A DNA stretch of 64,000 bases from Nocardiopsis sp. YSL2. GTDB taxonomy: Bacteria; Actinomycetota; Actinomycetes; Streptosporangiales; Streptosporangiaceae. The notes under the pieces were generated by a model. It did not search any database. It was not told the DNA's origin and saw nothing but the letters and a program-made list of their open reading frames with translations. The translations under genes were made by a program, and so were the position numbers. Each line of letters begins with the position of its first letter. The stretch's first letter is position 1. The DNA lies in contig NZ_JAMOAO010000001.1 in assembly GCF_030555055.1 (NCBI RefSeq), positions 4,650,001 to 4,714,000 on the forward strand, given 5' to 3'. Below are positions 54,993 through 63,890 of the stretch, piece after piece.

Positions 54993-55727
54993 GTGTCGGT
55001 CACACGGATGGGCAGCATCATCGATCTGGGGCACGGTGTCCGTGCCGCCGTCACCGAGCGGAGCGGCGGCGTGTCCGCGCCGCCGTTCGCGTCGCTGAAC
55101 CTGGGCCTGGGGTCGGGGGATGAGCGGGCGCCCGTCATGGAGAACCGGAGGCGTGCCGCCGCCGATCTGGGCTTCGGGCTCGACCGAGTGGTGTGGATGA
55201 ACCAGGTGCACGGCACCGACGTCGTCGTGGCCACCGAGCCCGGCGGCGTGGGGACCTGCGACGGAGTGGTGACGACCCGCCCCGACCTGGTCCTGGCGTC
55301 GCTGGCCGCCGACTGCCTGCCCGTCATCGCCGCCGACGGGGAGGCCGGGGTCCTGGGCGCGGCCCATTCGGGGCGCCTGGGCACCGCCGGGGGAGTGGCC
55401 GTCCGCCTGGTCGAGGCGATGGTGGAGCAGGGTGCCCGCCCGGACCGCGTCCGGGTCCACCTGGGGCCGACCATCTGCGGCCGGTGCTACGAGGTCCCGC
55501 CCGAGTTGCAGGCGGAGACCGCCCGGCACGCGCCCGAGGCGGCGTGCCGGACCCGACAGGGCACCACCGGTGTGGACATGCTCGCCGCCGTGACCGCGCA
55601 GCTGCGCCGCGCGGGTGTCGCCGAGATCTCCAGCGACGGCCGCTGCACTCTGGAGAGCCCCGAACTCTTCTCCCACCGGCGGGACGCGCCGACGGGCCGG
55701 TTCGCGTCCTTCGTCTGGCGCGCCTGA
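54993..55727 (+). CDS. pgeF: Polyphenol oxidase / purine nucleoside phosphorylase-like protein (YfiH family)
   Basis: Multicopper-oxidoreductase-like (laccase domain) cytosolic protein, 244 residues from GTG at 54993 with GGGAA just upstream; ATG at 55008 is an alternative. Family motifs: LNLGLGSGDE, MNQVHGTDVVV, the zinc-site residues in SLAADCLPVI and GAAHSGRLGTAGGV, and GPTICGRCYEVPPEL. E. coli YfiH removes L-Ser misincorporated in peptidoglycan precursors, and other members cleave purine nucleosides. Its place next to ftsZ is conserved. The frame stays open through the upstream repeats, but I do not consider those coding. Confidence 0.92.
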   Translation: MSVTRMGSIIDLGHGVRAAVTERSGGVSAPPFASLNLGLGSGDERAPVMENRRRAAADLGFGLDRVVWMNQVHGTDVVVATEPGGVGTCDGVVTTRPDLVLASLAADCLPVIAADGEAGVLGAAHSGRLGTAGGVAVRLVEAMVEQGARPDRVRVHLGPTICGRCYEVPPELQAETARHAPEAACRTRQGTTGVDMLAAVTAQLRRAGVAEISSDGRCTLESPELFSHRRDAPTGRFASFVWRA

Positions 55728-55918
55728 CGATCACCCGGCCGGACCCGGCCATCGCGGGGCCACTCCCGGCCACCCTTCGGGTCTTGCCAGGACGGTCGGG
55801 GACGGGGCGGGCCTCATCTCGGGTAGAACGGTCCCGTGGGCTGCGCCGTTCACATCATTCACACCAGTCATCTCATCCATCAGGGAGTGCTCCGCCCCGG
55901 AGCATGAGAAGGGACACC

Positions 55919-56647
55919 GTGTCACACGCCGACCCCGCACGCGTCGAACAGGTCCGGGCGAACCTCCACGCGGCACGGGCCAGAATCGAGGCCGCCTGCC
56001 TCAAGGCCGACCGGGACCCCTCCGAGGTGTCCCTGATTGCGGTCACCAAGACCCATCCCGCCAGTGATGTCCGGATCCTGGCCTCCCTCGGTGTCACCGA
56101 CGTGGGCGAGAACCGCGACCAGGAAGCGGCGCCCAAGGCCGCCGAAACCGCGGACCTCGATCTGACCTGGCACTTCGTGGGCCAGTTGCAGACCAACAAG
56201 GCGCGCTCGGTGGCCTCCTACGCCGACGTCGTGCACTCGGTGGACCGTGCCAAGCTGGCCCGGGCCCTGGGGGAGCGGGCCGAGGCGGCCGAACGGCGGC
56301 TGACCTGCCTGATCCAGGTCAACCTCGACGAGGACTCGCGGGCGGGCGTCATCGGTCCTCGCGGCGGAGTCGACCCCGCCGACGCGCTGGAACTGGCCGC
56401 GCGGGTGGACGAGCACGACGCGCTCACGCTCGGCGGTGTGATGGCCGTGGCCCCTCTGGGCGGGGACCCCTCGCAGGCGTTCGCCCGGCTCAAAGGAGTC
56501 GCGGAGCGCATCCGCGATCGCTACGCTCGGGCCACGATGGTGTCCGCGGGGATGAGCGCGGACCTCGAATCGGCGGTCGAGAGGGGGGCGACACACGTGC
56601 GGCTCGGCACGGCGTTGCTCGGCGACCGAGGGCCGATCGTGGGGTAA
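55919..56647 (+). CDS. PLP homeostasis protein (YggS/YBL036C family)
   Basis: A 242-residue PLP-binding TIM-barrel protein. GTG at 55919 has AGAAGGGA 5 nt upstream; ATG at 55904 is an alternative. The PLP lysine is in LIAVTKTHPASDV, followed by GENRDQEAAPKA, WHFVGQLQTNKAR, the HSVD strand, and the phosphate-binding SAGMSADLESAVERGATHVRLGTALLG (blocks). It keeps free PLP low and has no proven enzyme activity. Conserved gene of the ftsZ-sepF interval. Confidence 0.94.
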   Translation: MSHADPARVEQVRANLHAARARIEAACLKADRDPSEVSLIAVTKTHPASDVRILASLGVTDVGENRDQEAAPKAAETADLDLTWHFVGQLQTNKARSVASYADVVHSVDRAKLARALGERAEAAERRLTCLIQVNLDEDSRAGVIGPRGGVDPADALELAARVDEHDALTLGGVMAVAPLGGDPSQAFARLKGVAERIRDRYARATMVSAGMSADLESAVERGATHVRLGTALLGDRGPIVG

Positions 56648-56782
56648 TGTCCCCACATAGACCTTGGAGCCCGTCTGTGGAGTTCGCCCGAAAGGGCGTC
56701 GATCCCGCTCACACGGGTCGGATGGGTGATGTTGAACAGTCGGCTGCGGTGTGAGGGCCGCGGGGACGACGGAGGACATGAG

Positions 56783-57313
56783 ATGGCCGGCGCGATGCGC
56801 AAGATGGCGGTCTACCTCGGCCTCGTGGAGGACGACCGTTACGATCACCGTTATGCGGACGAATATGATGAGTTCGATGATTTCGACGAGGGTGTGGAGG
56901 CGCAGCAGCGTGACCGCGACGCCGAGCCTCCGCGTGGCGAGGAAGTACGGGGCGACGACGTGACGGACGCCGGCGACTACCTGGGTTCAGGTGACCGACG
57001 CGGTGGTACGACCATGACGGCCTCGACCGCGGACCTGGCTCGAATCACGACGCTCCACCCACGCACCTACAACGAGGCGCGTACTATCGGAGAGCATTTC
57101 CGGGAAGGCACGCCGGTGATCATGAACCTGACCGAGATGGTCGACAGCGACGCCAAGCGTCTCGTCGACTTCGCGGCTGGTCTGATCTTCGGTCTGCATG
57201 GCAGTATCGAACGCGTGACCAACAAGGTGTTCCTGCTGTCCCCGGCCAACGTCGAGGTGACCGCCGAAGACAAGGCGCGGATCGCCGAGCGAGGGTTCTT
57301 CAACCAGAGCTAG
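56783..57313 (+). CDS. sepF: Cell division protein SepF
   Basis: Membrane-tethering and bundling partner of FtsZ. It has 176 residues from ATG at 56783, with GGAGGA upstream. The N-terminal amphipathic membrane anchor is [14 protein letters not shown]; an acidic Asp/Tyr/Glu-rich linker (about 17-75) follows. The globular domain has [51 protein letters not shown] (blocks) and the closing [11 protein letters not shown]. It binds the FtsZ C-terminal peptide. Confidence 0.95.
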   Translation: MAGAMRKMAVYLGLVEDDRYDHRYADEYDEFDDFDEGVEAQQRDRDAEPPRGEEVRGDDVTDAGDYLGSGDRRGGTTMTASTADLARITTLHPRTYNEARTIGEHFREGTPVIMNLTEMVDSDAKRLVDFAAGLIFGLHGSIERVTNKVFLLSPANVEVTAEDKARIAERGFFNQS

Positions 57314-57352
57314 ACCGTCACATCCGTCCAGAGATTGGGTCGAGGAACGACC

Positions 57353-57640
57353 GTGATTTACGTCCTGTCCGGGCTGCTCTTCGCGCTACAGCTCTTCCTG
57401 TTCGTGCTGATCGCGAGGGTGGTTCTGGAGATGGTCCAGTCCTTCTCCAGGGACTGGCGTCCTCGGGGGTTCGTTCTCGTGCTCGCCGAGATCGTGTACT
57501 CGATCACCGACCCGCCCCTGAAGTTCCTGCGCAGGTTCATCAAGCCCGTACGCCTGGGGAGCATCGCACTCGACCTGAGTGTGCTGGTCCTCTTCTTCGG
57601 TATCTACATTCTGATGGCCCTCATCCGGAGCTTCATCTAG
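57353..57640 (+). CDS. YggT-family membrane protein
   Basis: A 95-residue protein with two YggT repeats, each with a hydrophobic hairpin: IYVLSGLLFALQLFLFVLIARVVLEMV and IALDLSVLVLFFGIYILMALIRSF. The loop SITDPPLKFLRRFIKPVRLG is the family signature (TDPxLxxxRRxIPP-like). GTG at 57353 after CGAGGAACG is preferred to a codon 18 nt upstream. YggT/YlmG proteins in the sepF-divIVA interval are linked to envelope and division functions. Confidence 0.9.
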   Translation: MIYVLSGLLFALQLFLFVLIARVVLEMVQSFSRDWRPRGFVLVLAEIVYSITDPPLKFLRRFIKPVRLGSIALDLSVLVLFFGIYILMALIRSFI

Positions 57641-57690
57641 TCAGATGGGACCGGAGGCGACTGTTGTGCCCCAGGTTCCGATATGTGGTC

Positions 57691-57734
57691 TTGGTCATGA
57701 TCTGGATTGCCGTAAGGTCACGATCAGGTAGCGT
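57691..57734 (+). promoter_or_regulatory. Two overlapping divIVA promoters
   Basis: TTGGTC (57691-57696), 16-bp spacer, TAAGGT (57713-57718), and TTGCCG (57707-57712), 16-bp spacer, TAGCGT (57729-57734). Both lie within 90 bp of the divIVA start, in a locally A/T-rich stretch. The TAAGGT -10 is identical to that of mraZ. Confidence 0.6.
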
Positions 57735-57772
57735 CCCTACGGACAGACTCCAAGCGCGCCAAGGAGACGAAC

Positions 57773-58654
57773 ATGCCGCTGACACCCGCCGATGTGCGGA
57801 ACAAGCAGTTCAGTACAACCCGGCTTCGACCGGGGTATGACGAGGAAGAGGTCGACGCCTTCCTCGACGAGGTCGAGTCAGAGCTCGACCGCCTGATCCA
57901 GGAGAACGAGGAACTGCGCGGCAAGCTGGCCGAGTGCCTGCGGGGCAAGGTCCCCAACGCCGGGATGCAGGACTTCCAACAGCCCCAGGAGCAGGCCGCT
58001 CCGGAGCCGCAGATGGAGCAGATGCGCCCCGAGCCGGTCCAGGCTCCCCAGGCGGTCGAGCCCCAGCCGGCGCCGCAGCAGCAGATGCAGATGACCGGCG
58101 CCAACATGGCGATGGGCGGCGAGGAGAACATGGACACGGCCGCCCGTGTCCTGGCCCTGGCCCAGCAGACCGCCGACCAGGCGATCTCCGACGCCCGCCG
58201 CGAGGCCGACGAGACCCTGGGCCGCGCCCGCCACGAGTCCGAGGACATCCTCGGCAAGGCCCGTCGCCAGGCCGACCAGATCATCGGTGAGGCACGCGCG
58301 CGTTCGGAGAACCTGGACCGCGACGCCCAGGAGCGCCACCGCCAGGTCATGGGCAGCCTCGTGCAGCAGCGCGAGGAGCTGGAGCACAAGGTCAACGTGC
58401 TCAAGGACTTCGAGCGCGAGTACCGCAGCCGCCTGAAGGACTACTTCGAGCGCCAGCTGCGTGAGCTCAACGAGGAGGGCAAGCCCGCTGAGGCCAACCC
58501 GAACACCACGGGCGGCTTCCAGACGATGGCGCCCCCGACCGGTGGCACGCCCGCGCTGCAGCAGCACGGCCCCGGCGGCAACCCGTTCGGCCAGCCCGAG
58601 CCCGCGCAGCACGGTGGTTTCCACCCGGGTGAGGCACCCCACGAGCGTCGCTGA
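57773..58654 (+). CDS. divIVA: Polar growth/cell shape protein DivIVA (Wag31)
   Basis: A 293-residue coiled-coil protein of cell poles. The N-terminal membrane-binding domain is canonical (MPLTPADVRNKQFSTTRLRPGYDEEEVDAFLDEVE). A Gln/Pro/Met-rich linker (about 65-118) precedes the second coiled coil (about 120-235), then a Gly/Pro/Gln-rich tail. In actinobacteria DivIVA directs tip growth. ATG at 57773 follows AAGGAGA. Own promoters upstream. Confidence 0.96.
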   Translation: MPLTPADVRNKQFSTTRLRPGYDEEEVDAFLDEVESELDRLIQENEELRGKLAECLRGKVPNAGMQDFQQPQEQAAPEPQMEQMRPEPVQAPQAVEPQPAPQQQMQMTGANMAMGGEENMDTAARVLALAQQTADQAISDARREADETLGRARHESEDILGKARRQADQIIGEARARSENLDRDAQERHRQVMGSLVQQREELEHKVNVLKDFEREYRSRLKDYFERQLRELNEEGKPAEANPNTTGGFQTMAPPTGGTPALQQHGPGGNPFGQPEPAQHGGFHPGEAPHERR

Positions 58655-58700
58655 TCAGCAGCGGCATGCGGCTCCGAACAACTGAAGACTCCGGCTCCAC

Positions 58701-60269
58701 ATGTGTAAAGGCCCTGGTCGATCCGTGATCTTGAGCATCCTCGCCACCGTGGCGGTGCTGGCGGCCATCGCCACCATCGCGGCTGCCCTCCTTCTGGCCG
58801 AGACCACCCTGGTGTACTTCGCACTCGGGCTCGGCGGAATCAGCGTCCTCCTGCTTCTCGCGGCGCTGGTCCAGGGCGGGATACGTGCGGCGAGACAGGA
58901 CCGGACGCGTACCGGGACGGACGGTTTGGGGAAGTCGTCCGTCCCCGCCGTGGCCACCACGGCGGCGACGTCACCGGGAACGCACGGCGGGCCGGAGGAT
59001 TCCGGGCGCGCACCCGCACCGGCTCACGAGCCGGTGCGGGACAGTGTTGTGTCGGAGCAGAAGGACACGGGGTTCACACCAGGTACGGAGGGCCGGCCGG
59101 AATCGGCCGCCGGGTCGCATGACCCCGACCCGGCCCTCCCGTACGGGCACGTGCCCGACGAGGACGCCCGGTTCACGCCGGAACCGGAGCCCTCCGACTA
59201 CCGGATCCCGCACCAGACCCGTACCGAGGACCACCCCTGGTCGGCGGAACCCCATGAGCGCGCCGCGCCGCCCGAGCCGATGCCCCGGGACACGGAGTCC
59301 TTCTCCGACTGGGCCACGACCCGGGCGGACGCGCCGAGCGCGGCCGACGACGCGGACGGCGGCGAGGGGCGCGTGCTCCCCGCGCCGGCGGACGAGCTCC
59401 CCGCCGAGAGTGCGGCGCCGGACACCGACGCCGAGGTCGACCTGGTCTCCGGCGACACCGCCGAGGTCGGCGCCCTGGCCGAGGCGAACACCTTCGACAC
59501 GTTCGGTCAGGACGACCCGAGCGGTGCCGCGGACGCGGACATCGAGGAGCCGGTGGCGGAGGAGACCACCGACCCGGCCCACGCGGACGCCCACGCGGCC
59601 GACGGTGCGGACACGGTCGAGGAGCGGGACGCCCTCCGCGGTGCGGAGCACTCCGCCGAGGAGGACCCCGACGACGCCGACGAGGACGAGGCCCCGAGGT
59701 TCAACTACCGCGTCCCGACCGCCGATGCCTCCGACGACGCCGAGGCGCGCACCGACGACACCGTGGTCGGGGCCCGCGACGAACCCGACGGCGCACCCGT
59801 GCCGACCGGTGCGGCCCAGGGCACGGCCGACCCCGCTGGGGCTTCGGGCACCGACGAGTCCGACACGGACGAGGCCGTTCAGACCGAGGAGGACGCCGAC
59901 GCGACGGCGGCCTTCTCCTACCGCGTGCCGGTGGCCGACACCGACGGCGCCGCGGAGCAGGGCGCGGACCAGGCCCCGGAGGCGGCCGAGCCGGACGACC
60001 AGGACCCGCAGGAGGCCGTGGCGTCCCCCTACCGGATACCGGGCGCGTCCGCCGCGGTCACGGACACGGACGAGGCCGACCGGGTCGAGAAGGACGCGGA
60101 CGAGGAGGACGCGGACGCGGACGCGACGGCGGCCTTCTCCTACCGCGCTCCCGTGGCGGAGACCGACGAGCACCCCTCCGTGGCCTACACGGCGATCCCG
60201 GACTCTGACGACGAGCCCTCGACCGGAGACGACCCCTCGCGCCGACAGGACCCCGACCAGGTCTCCTGA
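58701..60269 (+). CDS. Membrane protein with long acidic tail and repeated YR[IVA]P motif
   Basis: A 522-residue protein I do not recognise. Two transmembrane helices near the N-terminus (about 9-30 and 36-60) are followed by about 450 residues of Asp/Glu/Ala/Pro-rich, probably disordered sequence with net negative charge. Five copies of a short motif occur in it: SDYRIPHQ, FNYRVPTA, FSYRVPVA, SPYRIPGA and FSYRAPVA, three of them followed by an acidic or TD step. Two copies sit in a recent duplication (DADATAAFSYR). GTG at 58725 is an alternative start. It lies between divIVA and ileS, where relatives have no such gene that I recall, which suggests a lineage-specific polar or division-linked protein. 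Confidence 0.7.
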   Translation: MCKGPGRSVILSILATVAVLAAIATIAAALLLAETTLVYFALGLGGISVLLLLAALVQGGIRAARQDRTRTGTDGLGKSSVPAVATTAATSPGTHGGPEDSGRAPAPAHEPVRDSVVSEQKDTGFTPGTEGRPESAAGSHDPDPALPYGHVPDEDARFTPEPEPSDYRIPHQTRTEDHPWSAEPHERAAPPEPMPRDTESFSDWATTRADAPSAADDADGGEGRVLPAPADELPAESAAPDTDAEVDLVSGDTAEVGALAEANTFDTFGQDDPSGAADADIEEPVAEETTDPAHADAHAADGADTVEERDALRGAEHSAEEDPDDADEDEAPRFNYRVPTADASDDAEARTDDTVVGARDEPDGAPVPTGAAQGTADPAGASGTDESDTDEAVQTEEDADATAAFSYRVPVADTDGAAEQGADQAPEAAEPDDQDPQEAVASPYRIPGASAAVTDTDEADRVEKDADEEDADADATAAFSYRAPVAETDEHPSVAYTAIPDSDDEPSTGDDPSRRQDPDQVS

Positions 60270-60282
60270 CTCCGGACACACG

Positions 60283-60314
60283 ACGGGCGCCGCTCCCTCC
60301 GGAGCGGCGCCCGT
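60283..60314. terminator. Bidirectional terminator between the acidic-tail gene and ileS
   Basis: Perfect 14-bp arms (60283-60296 and 60301-60314) with the 4-nt loop CTCC, between convergent stops. Confidence 0.85.
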
Positions 60315-60324
60315 TCGCGTCGGA

Positions 60325-63300
60325 TCAGGCCCGGCGGAACCCGAACGCCACACCGAACTCCTCGGAGGAGGTCGTGTGCAGGTCCCCGGCGATCTCACCG
60401 GCGACGAACGCGTCCGCCAGCACCTCGCCGGCGATGGCCTCGGAGTGCTCCACGAGCGCCTGCTCGGTGCTCGCGTCCGTGGCCGACCACCACACGTGGA
60501 TCCGGTCCGACACCTCCAGCCCGCTGTTCTTGCGCGCCTCCTGCAGCATGCGCACCATCTCGCGCGCCAGACCGGCGCGGCGCAGCTCCGGAGTCAGCTC
60601 CAGGTCCAGGGCGACGGTCTCACCGGACTCCGAGGCGACCGCCCAGCCCTCGCGGGGCTGCTCGGTGACCAGGAGCTCGTCGGCGCTGACCTCGACCGGC
60701 TCGCCCTCGACCTGCACCCGGGCCCAGCCGCTGTCGCGGACCTGCTCCACCAGCACGGCCGGGTCGGCCGCCTGGACGGCCTTGGCCACCAGCGGCGTGC
60801 GCTTGGCGAACCGCTTGCCCAGCGATCGGAAGTTCGGCTTCACGATGTAGTCGACGAGGTCGCCGCCCACGGAGGACAGCGCGTCCAGCCCGACCACGTT
60901 GAGCTCGTCGGAGATCTGTGCCCGCAGCTGCTCGGGCAGCTCGGCGAAGCCGGGAGCGCCCACCAGGGCGCGTGCCAGCGGCTGCCGGGTGCGCATGGCC
61001 GAGTCGACCCGCGCCGAACGCCCCAGCTCCACCAGGCGCCGTGTGAGCGCCATGTGGCCGGACAGCTCCGTGTCGATGAGCTCCTCGCGGACCCGCGGCC
61101 ACGACGCCAGGTGCACCGAGTCCGCCGCGTCCGGCCGGCGGATCGCCGACCACACGTGGTCGGTCAGGAACGGCACGATCGGCGCCATCAGCAGCGTGAC
61201 CGTCTCCAGCGCCTCGAACAGGGTCGCGAACGCCGACGCGCCCTCCGGGGTGTTCGCCCCGCCCCAGAACCGGCGGCGGGAGCGGCGCACGTACCAGTTG
61301 GACACGTCGTCGACGAACGCCGTCAGTCGGCGGCCTGCCGTGGTGGTGTCGAAGGTGTCCATGGCGCGGGTGACGTCGCGGACCACCTCGTTGAGCTCCG
61401 AGAGCAGCCACCGGTCCAGCAGCGGACGGTCCTCGGGCGCCGGGGCCTTCTCCAGCATGGAGTGGTCCCAGCCCCCGCCGGCGTTGGCGTACAGGGTGAA
61501 GAACGACACGGTGCTGTAGTAGGTGAGCAGCACCTTGCGGACGATCTCCTCCAGGGCGGCGTGGCCCACCCGGCGGGCGGTCCACGGTGAGCCGCTGGCC
61601 AGCATGAACCACCGCAGAGCGTCGGCGCCGTGCTGGTCCATCACGGGGATGGGCTCCATGACGTTGCCCAGGTGCTTGCTCATCTTGCGGCCGTCCTCGG
61701 CGAGGATGTGGCCGAGCACGACCACGTTCTCGAACGAGTTGCGGCCGAACACCAGGGTGCTGACCGCCAGCAGCGAGTAGAACCAGCCGCGCGTCTGGTC
61801 GATGGCCTCGGAGATGTACTGCGCGGGGAAGTTCTCCTGGAAGGTGTCCGCGTTCTGGTGCGGCGCCCCCCACTGGGCGAACGGCATGGACCCGGAGTCG
61901 AACCAGGCGTCGATGACCTCGGGGACCCGCCGGGCGACCCGCTGGTCCTCGGGCAGGGAGGGGTCGGCGTCCGGGTCGGGGATGACGATGTCGTCCACGT
62001 ACGGGCGGTGCGGGTCCAGGTCGGACAGGTCCTGCCCGCTCAGGCGGCCCAGCTCCTCCAGGGAGCCCACGCAGATCTGCCGGCCGTCGGGGAACTCCCA
62101 GATCGGCAGGGGCGTCCCCCAGTAGCGGTTGCGGGACAGCGCCCAGTCGACGTTGCCGCGCAGCCACTCGCCGAAGCGGCCCTCCTTGACGTTCTCCGGC
62201 ACCCAGTTGGTGACGTCGTTCTGCGCGATCAGCTCGTCCTTGACCGCCGTCGTGCGGATGTACCAGGACGGGAGCGCGTAGTACAGCAGTGCGGTGTGGC
62301 AGCGCCAGCAGTGCGGGTAGGAGTGCTCGTAGTCCTGGTGCCGGTAGAGCAGGCCGCGGTCCCTGAGGTCGCGTACCAGCGTCTTGTCGGCCGTCTTGAA
62401 GAAGACGCCGCCCACGAGGTCCAGGTCGGCCTCGAACGTGCCGTCGGCGCGGACCGGGTTGACCACGGGCAGCCCGTAGGCGCGGCACACCGTCATGTCG
62501 TCGGCACCGAAGGCGGGCGACTGGTGGACGAGGCCGGTGCCGTCCTCGACGGTGACGTAGTCGGCGAGCACGATGTACTGCGCGGGCTCGTCGAACTCCA
62601 CCAGGTCGAAGGGCCGCTGGTAGGTCCAGCGCTCCATCTCGTCGCCCTCGAAGCTCTCGCCGGTGAGCTCCCAGCCCTCGCCGAGGACCTTCTCGAACAG
62701 CGGGCGGGCGACCAGGAGCCGCTCGTCGCCGTTGGTGGCCACCACGTACTCCACGTCCGGGTGCACCGCGACCGCGGTGTTGGACACCAGCGTCCAGGGG
62801 GTCGTGGTCCACACCAGCAGGGACGTGGGGTGCTCCGGCGAGGCCAGCGGACCCGAGGTCACCGGGAAGCGGACGTACACCGACGGGTCGGTGACGGTCT
62901 CGTACCCCTGGGCGAGCTCGTGGTCGGACAGGGTGGTGCCGCAGCGCGGGCAGTACGGGCTGATCCGGTAGTCGCGGACCAGCAGGCCCTTCTCCCAGAT
63001 CTGCTTGAGCGCCCACCAGACGGACTCCACGTACTGCGGGTCCATGGTGCGGTAGGCGTCGTCCATGTTGACCCAGTAGCCCATGCGCTCGGTCATGGCG
63101 GTGAACGCGTCGACGTTGCGCAGCACGGACTCGCGGCAGCGGTCGTTGAACTCGGCGATGCCGAAGGTCTCGATGTCCTTCTTGCCGGACAGGCCCAGTT
63201 CCTTCTCCACGGCGACCTCGACGGGCAGGCCGTGGCAGTCCCACCCGGCCTTGCGGTCGACGTGGTAGCCGCGCATGGTGCGAAAGCGCGGGAAGACGTC

Positions 63301-63525
63301 CTTGAAGGCGCGGGCCTCGACGTGGTGGACGCCGGGCTGGCCGTTGGCCGTGGGCGGTCCCTCGTAGAAGACCCAGTTGGGGCCGCCGCGGGTCTGGTCG
63401 AGCGAGCGCTCGAAGACGTTCTCCTTCGACCAGCGGCCGAGGATCTCGCGCTCCGTCGCTGGCAGGTCGATCTGCGCGGGCAGCTGGGGCAGCGCGCGGG
63501 ATGCGGGCCGGGGGTCGTTGGCCAC
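60325..63525 (-). CDS. ileS: Isoleucyl-tRNA synthetase, type 2, with altered HIGH motif (GVHH)
   Basis: A 1066-residue class I synthetase of the longer, eukaryote-like type 2 group, starting at GTG after GGAAAGG. The nucleotide-binding signature normally reading HxGH is GPPTANGQPGVHHVEA, so residues 65-68 are GVHH: the first and third positions of HIGH are exchanged. The second signature is intact as KMSKH (about residues 614-618). The CP1 editing domain is present (WTTTPWTLVSNTA, DGTGLVHQSPAFGADD), and a Cys pair CPRCGTTL lies near 195. The anticodon-binding region and a C-terminal extension follow. A T-box controls it. In its group this change is reported to give very high mupirocin resistance. 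Confidence 0.96.
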   Translation of the reverse strand: MANDPRPASRALPQLPAQIDLPATEREILGRWSKENVFERSLDQTRGGPNWVFYEGPPTANGQPGVHHVEARAFKDVFPRFRTMRGYHVDRKAGWDCHGLPVEVAVEKELGLSGKKDIETFGIAEFNDRCRESVLRNVDAFTAMTERMGYWVNMDDAYRTMDPQYVESVWWALKQIWEKGLLVRDYRISPYCPRCGTTLSDHELAQGYETVTDPSVYVRFPVTSGPLASPEHPTSLLVWTTTPWTLVSNTAVAVHPDVEYVVATNGDERLLVARPLFEKVLGEGWELTGESFEGDEMERWTYQRPFDLVEFDEPAQYIVLADYVTVEDGTGLVHQSPAFGADDMTVCRAYGLPVVNPVRADGTFEADLDLVGGVFFKTADKTLVRDLRDRGLLYRHQDYEHSYPHCWRCHTALLYYALPSWYIRTTAVKDELIAQNDVTNWVPENVKEGRFGEWLRGNVDWALSRNRYWGTPLPIWEFPDGRQICVGSLEELGRLSGQDLSDLDPHRPYVDDIVIPDPDADPSLPEDQRVARRVPEVIDAWFDSGSMPFAQWGAPHQNADTFQENFPAQYISEAIDQTRGWFYSLLAVSTLVFGRNSFENVVVLGHILAEDGRKMSKHLGNVMEPIPVMDQHGADALRWFMLASGSPWTARRVGHAALEEIVRKVLLTYYSTVSFFTLYANAGGGWDHSMLEKAPAPEDRPLLDRWLLSELNEVVRDVTRAMDTFDTTTAGRRLTAFVDDVSNWYVRRSRRRFWGGANTPEGASAFATLFEALETVTLLMAPIVPFLTDHVWSAIRRPDAADSVHLASWPRVREELIDTELSGHMALTRRLVELGRSARVDSAMRTRQPLARALVGAPGFAELPEQLRAQISDELNVVGLDALSSVGGDLVDYIVKPNFRSLGKRFAKRTPLVAKAVQAADPAVLVEQVRDSGWARVQVEGEPVEVSADELLVTEQPREGWAVASESGETVALDLELTPELRRAGLAREMVRMLQEARKNSGLEVSDRIHVWWSATDASTEQALVEHSEAIAGEVLADAFVAGEIAGDLHTTSSEEFGVAFGFRRA

Positions 63526-63532
63526 CGTCGTA

Positions 63533-63745
63533 CCTTTCCATCAGGGGTGTTCCTGACGGAGGGACGAGGCCGGGGCCCCGCGGTACCACCCTCCTTGGAA
63601 CCGCGCGCGGGCCGCCGGGCGGCCTGTCGCGGATCCCTCTTCGTTGCTCTGGTGCCGGTTCTACTGGGGCGCGCGCACGGCGGCCCGTTCCTCCGGCGGC
63701 TCCGGGGTGATCTTCGCGCTGGTCGTACCCCCGGGCTCACACCGT
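63533..63745 (-). promoter_or_regulatory. T-box riboswitch of ileS (translational, isoleucine)
   Basis: Read on the reverse strand, the T-box core GGAGGGTGGTACCGCG lies at 63580-63595. The specifier AUC (Ile) is at 63709-63711 in GAAGATCACC, close to the 5' end, consistent with the ultrashort Stem I type of actinobacterial ileS leaders. A sequestrator hairpin (63538-63545 with 63552-63559, one G-U) abuts the ribosome site GGAAAGG at 63533-63539. Uncharged tRNA-Ile should free the ribosome site. The 5' boundary is approximate. Confidence 0.9.
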
Positions 63746-63849
63746 CCCCGGGTCGCTGGGCCGGACCCGGCCCTCTAGGCTGTGGTCCGTCCGGTCGGGG
63801 CCAGCACTACTCGTCCCCATCGACACCATCTGGGAGCCAGGATAACGCA

Positions 63850-63870
63850 GCGCGGTGGGGCCCACCGCGC
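63850..63870 (+). other. Hairpin upstream of the last gene
   Basis: GCGCGGTGGG and its complement (63850-63859, 63861-63870) around one G, 20 bp before the ATG. It lies between the divergent ileS leader and the next gene; function unknown. Confidence 0.35.
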
Positions 63871-63890
63871 CATTTCGGAGAGGGGCCGTC

